From: Balneolia bacterium
GTDB taxonomy: Bacteria; Bacteroidota; Rhodothermia; Balneolales; Cyclonatronaceae
Direction: 5' to 3'
DNA: 7,233 bases
Assembly: GCA_003566395.1 (NCBI GenBank)
Contig: PXDL01000511.1
Coordinates: 1-7,233, forward strand
The notes below the pieces were generated by a model that saw only the letters and a list, made by a program, of their open reading frames with translations, was not told the DNA's origin and searched no databases. Made by a program: the position numbers and the translations under genes. Shown piece after piece: positions 6,739 to 7,233 of this stretch. Each line of letters begins with the position of its first letter. Within the stretch, counting starts at the first letter, position 1.

Positions 6739-6882
6739 ATGAAGGTGGATGAACGTGCTTCGCAAAATCCGCGAATGTATAATGAAAACCATTGTGAAAA
6801 GATAGACGGTACACACATTATGAAAGCGGATGGGCAAATATCTGAATTAATTCAGGCAGGCGCAAGTGTTATGCGAAAATAA
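6739..6882 (+). CDS. Small open reading frame, 47 residues, doubtful
   Basis: An ATG at 6739 opens a frame of 47 codons ending in TAA at 6880-6882, divergent from the aminotransferase gene and 24 bases away from it. The peptide is hydrophilic (it starts MKVDERASQNP and ends IQAGASVMRK), with no signal peptide or membrane segment. I do not recognise it. Its promoter would have to lie inside the aminotransferase gene, and the frame overlaps the likely aminotransferase promoter. Chance is therefore the more probable explanation. Confidence 0.13.
   Translation: MKVDERASQNPRMYNENHCEKIDGTHIMKADGQISELIQAGASVMRK
6835..6865 (-). promoter_or_regulatory. Possible Bacteroidota-type promoter for the aminotransferase gene
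   Basis: On the - strand, TTG (complement of 6863-6865) is followed by 20 bases and GATATTTG (complement of 6835-6842). This is one mismatch from the Bacteroidota -7 box TAnnTTTG, at an acceptable spacing. It would give a leader of about 110 bases. The match is weak in an A/T-rich region. Confidence 0.2.
6842..6855. promoter_or_regulatory. Perfect 14-base palindrome, possible operator
   Basis: CTGAATTAATTCAG reads the same on both strands. It lies 127 bases upstream of the aminotransferase start, inside the spacer of the promoter proposed above. A dimeric regulator could bind there. It has no T-run, so it is not a terminator. Confidence 0.25.
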
Positions 6883-6993
6883 TACAGTGAATTTCATTTT
6901 TAAACTAAATGTTTAAGTAAAATATGTGTTTATGTACTCTAAAAATAAATTAAAAATGTGTTTATAGCTTAATAAGTTCGGTATATTGGACAT

Positions 6994-7027
6994 AAAAAAA
7001 CACCCTCAGGCTGGAAACCTGAGGGTG
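6994..7027 (-). terminator. Intrinsic terminator of the glutamate dehydrogenase gene
   Basis: CACCCTCAGG (7001-7010) pairs perfectly with CCTGAGGGTG (7018-7027) around a 7-base loop. On the - strand the stem is followed directly by seven T (6994-7000). It lies 29 bases after the dehydrogenase stop codon, so the aminotransferase gene is probably transcribed from its own promoter. Confidence 0.9.
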
Positions 7028-7056
7028 AGATATAAAAATGTGGGCGGATGATGTTG

Positions 7057-7233
7057 TCAGGCGTAAATTCCGCGTAGTTTGAGTGTTTCCGATACTTTTT
7101 TGATGGCATAAATGTAGGCGGCTTGCCTCAGGGTTACGTTATAATGCTCCTTTACATCGTAAACAAGCTGGAAAGCCTGGCGCATCATTCTGTTTAACCG
7201 GCGGTTCACCCGCTCTTCGGTCCAGAAATATCC
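7057..7233 (-). CDS. gdhA: Glutamate dehydrogenase, C-terminal 58 residues (cut by window edge)
   Basis: Translation of the - strand gives 58 residues ending in a TGA at 7059-7057. It begins GYFWTEERVNRRLNRMM and ends in LRQAAYIYAIKKVSETLKLRG followed by IYA. The pattern [YF]W-[TS]-EE-x-V-x-x-[RK]-L, then AAY and a final RG[IWL] is the helical C-terminus of hexameric Glu/Leu/Phe/Val dehydrogenases of about 420-430 residues. These enzymes interconvert glutamate with 2-oxoglutarate and ammonia using NAD or NADP. The catalytic lysine and nucleotide-binding regions lie outside the window, so cofactor choice and exact substrate cannot be judged. Glutamate is the most likely substrate for this family. 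The frame reaches the window edge without interruption. Confidence 0.85.
   Translation of the reverse strand, partial: GYFWTEERVNRRLNRMMRQAFQLVYDVKEHYNVTLRQAAYIYAIKKVSETLKLRGIYA

Larger units (their letters stand above)
6715..7056. other. Intergenic region between glutamate dehydrogenase and aminotransferase
   Basis: This 342-base stretch lies downstream of the dehydrogenase and upstream of the aminotransferase, both on the - strand. It holds the dehydrogenase terminator (6994-7027), a strongly A/T-rich part at about 6870-6995, a 14-base palindrome at 6842-6855, a possible promoter for the aminotransferase around 6835-6865, and a 47-codon + strand open frame of doubtful reality. No RNA gene or mobile element is seen. 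Confidence 0.7.

Noticed and set aside
6759..6775. TTCGC/GCGAA small hairpin in the aminotransferase leader
   Set aside because: A 5-base stem with a 7-base loop is too weak, and it has no T-run or known riboswitch context.

Overview
The window carries part of an outer-membrane biogenesis cluster on the + strand, followed by two amino-acid metabolism genes on the - strand. The likely source is a member of the Bacteroidota/FCB group, most plausibly a Balneolota- or Rhodothermota-like marine or salt-adapted bacterium. The grounds are: uppS directly followed by bamA and tandem ompH/skp genes, with no cdsA or rseP between them; a BamA and a first OmpH with Bacteroidota-style motifs; no Shine-Dalgarno sequence before any visible start; and unusually acidic periplasmic proteins. 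This assignment is inference, because no rRNA or marker phylogeny is available.

Positions 1-99 hold at most the last codons of an upstream gene. The + strand cluster runs from 100 to 5301: uppS (undecaprenyl diphosphate synthase, TTG start), bamA (outer-membrane protein assembly factor, GTG start, five POTRA repeats plus barrel), then three consecutive single-domain OmpH/Skp periplasmic chaperone paralogs. Gaps are 98, 38, 53 and 18 bases, which fits one transcription unit ending at a strong hairpin at 5326-5364. The three Skp paralogs are the most unusual content. Skp normally works as a homotrimer, and here three diverged copies with nearly identical tentacle length sit side by side. The middle one has no lysine in its mature form.

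The - strand part (7233 to 5389) holds the last 58 residues of a glutamate dehydrogenase with its own intrinsic terminator, a 342-base A/T-rich spacer, and a complete 441-residue PLP-dependent aminotransferase. The aminotransferase converges on skp3 and shares the bidirectional terminator between them. A link through glutamate/2-oxoglutarate is plausible.

Functionally, uppS supplies the lipid carrier for cell-wall and surface polysaccharides. The Skp copies hold unfolded outer-membrane proteins in the periplasm, and BamA inserts them into the outer membrane. The - strand genes appear to be an independent central nitrogen-metabolism block. No tRNA, rRNA, CRISPR array, insertion sequence or phage gene was seen. 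A short sequence, CTAAC, lies exactly 11 bases before the ATG of three genes (skp2, skp3, aminotransferase) and may be a leader signal in a genome without Shine-Dalgarno sequences.
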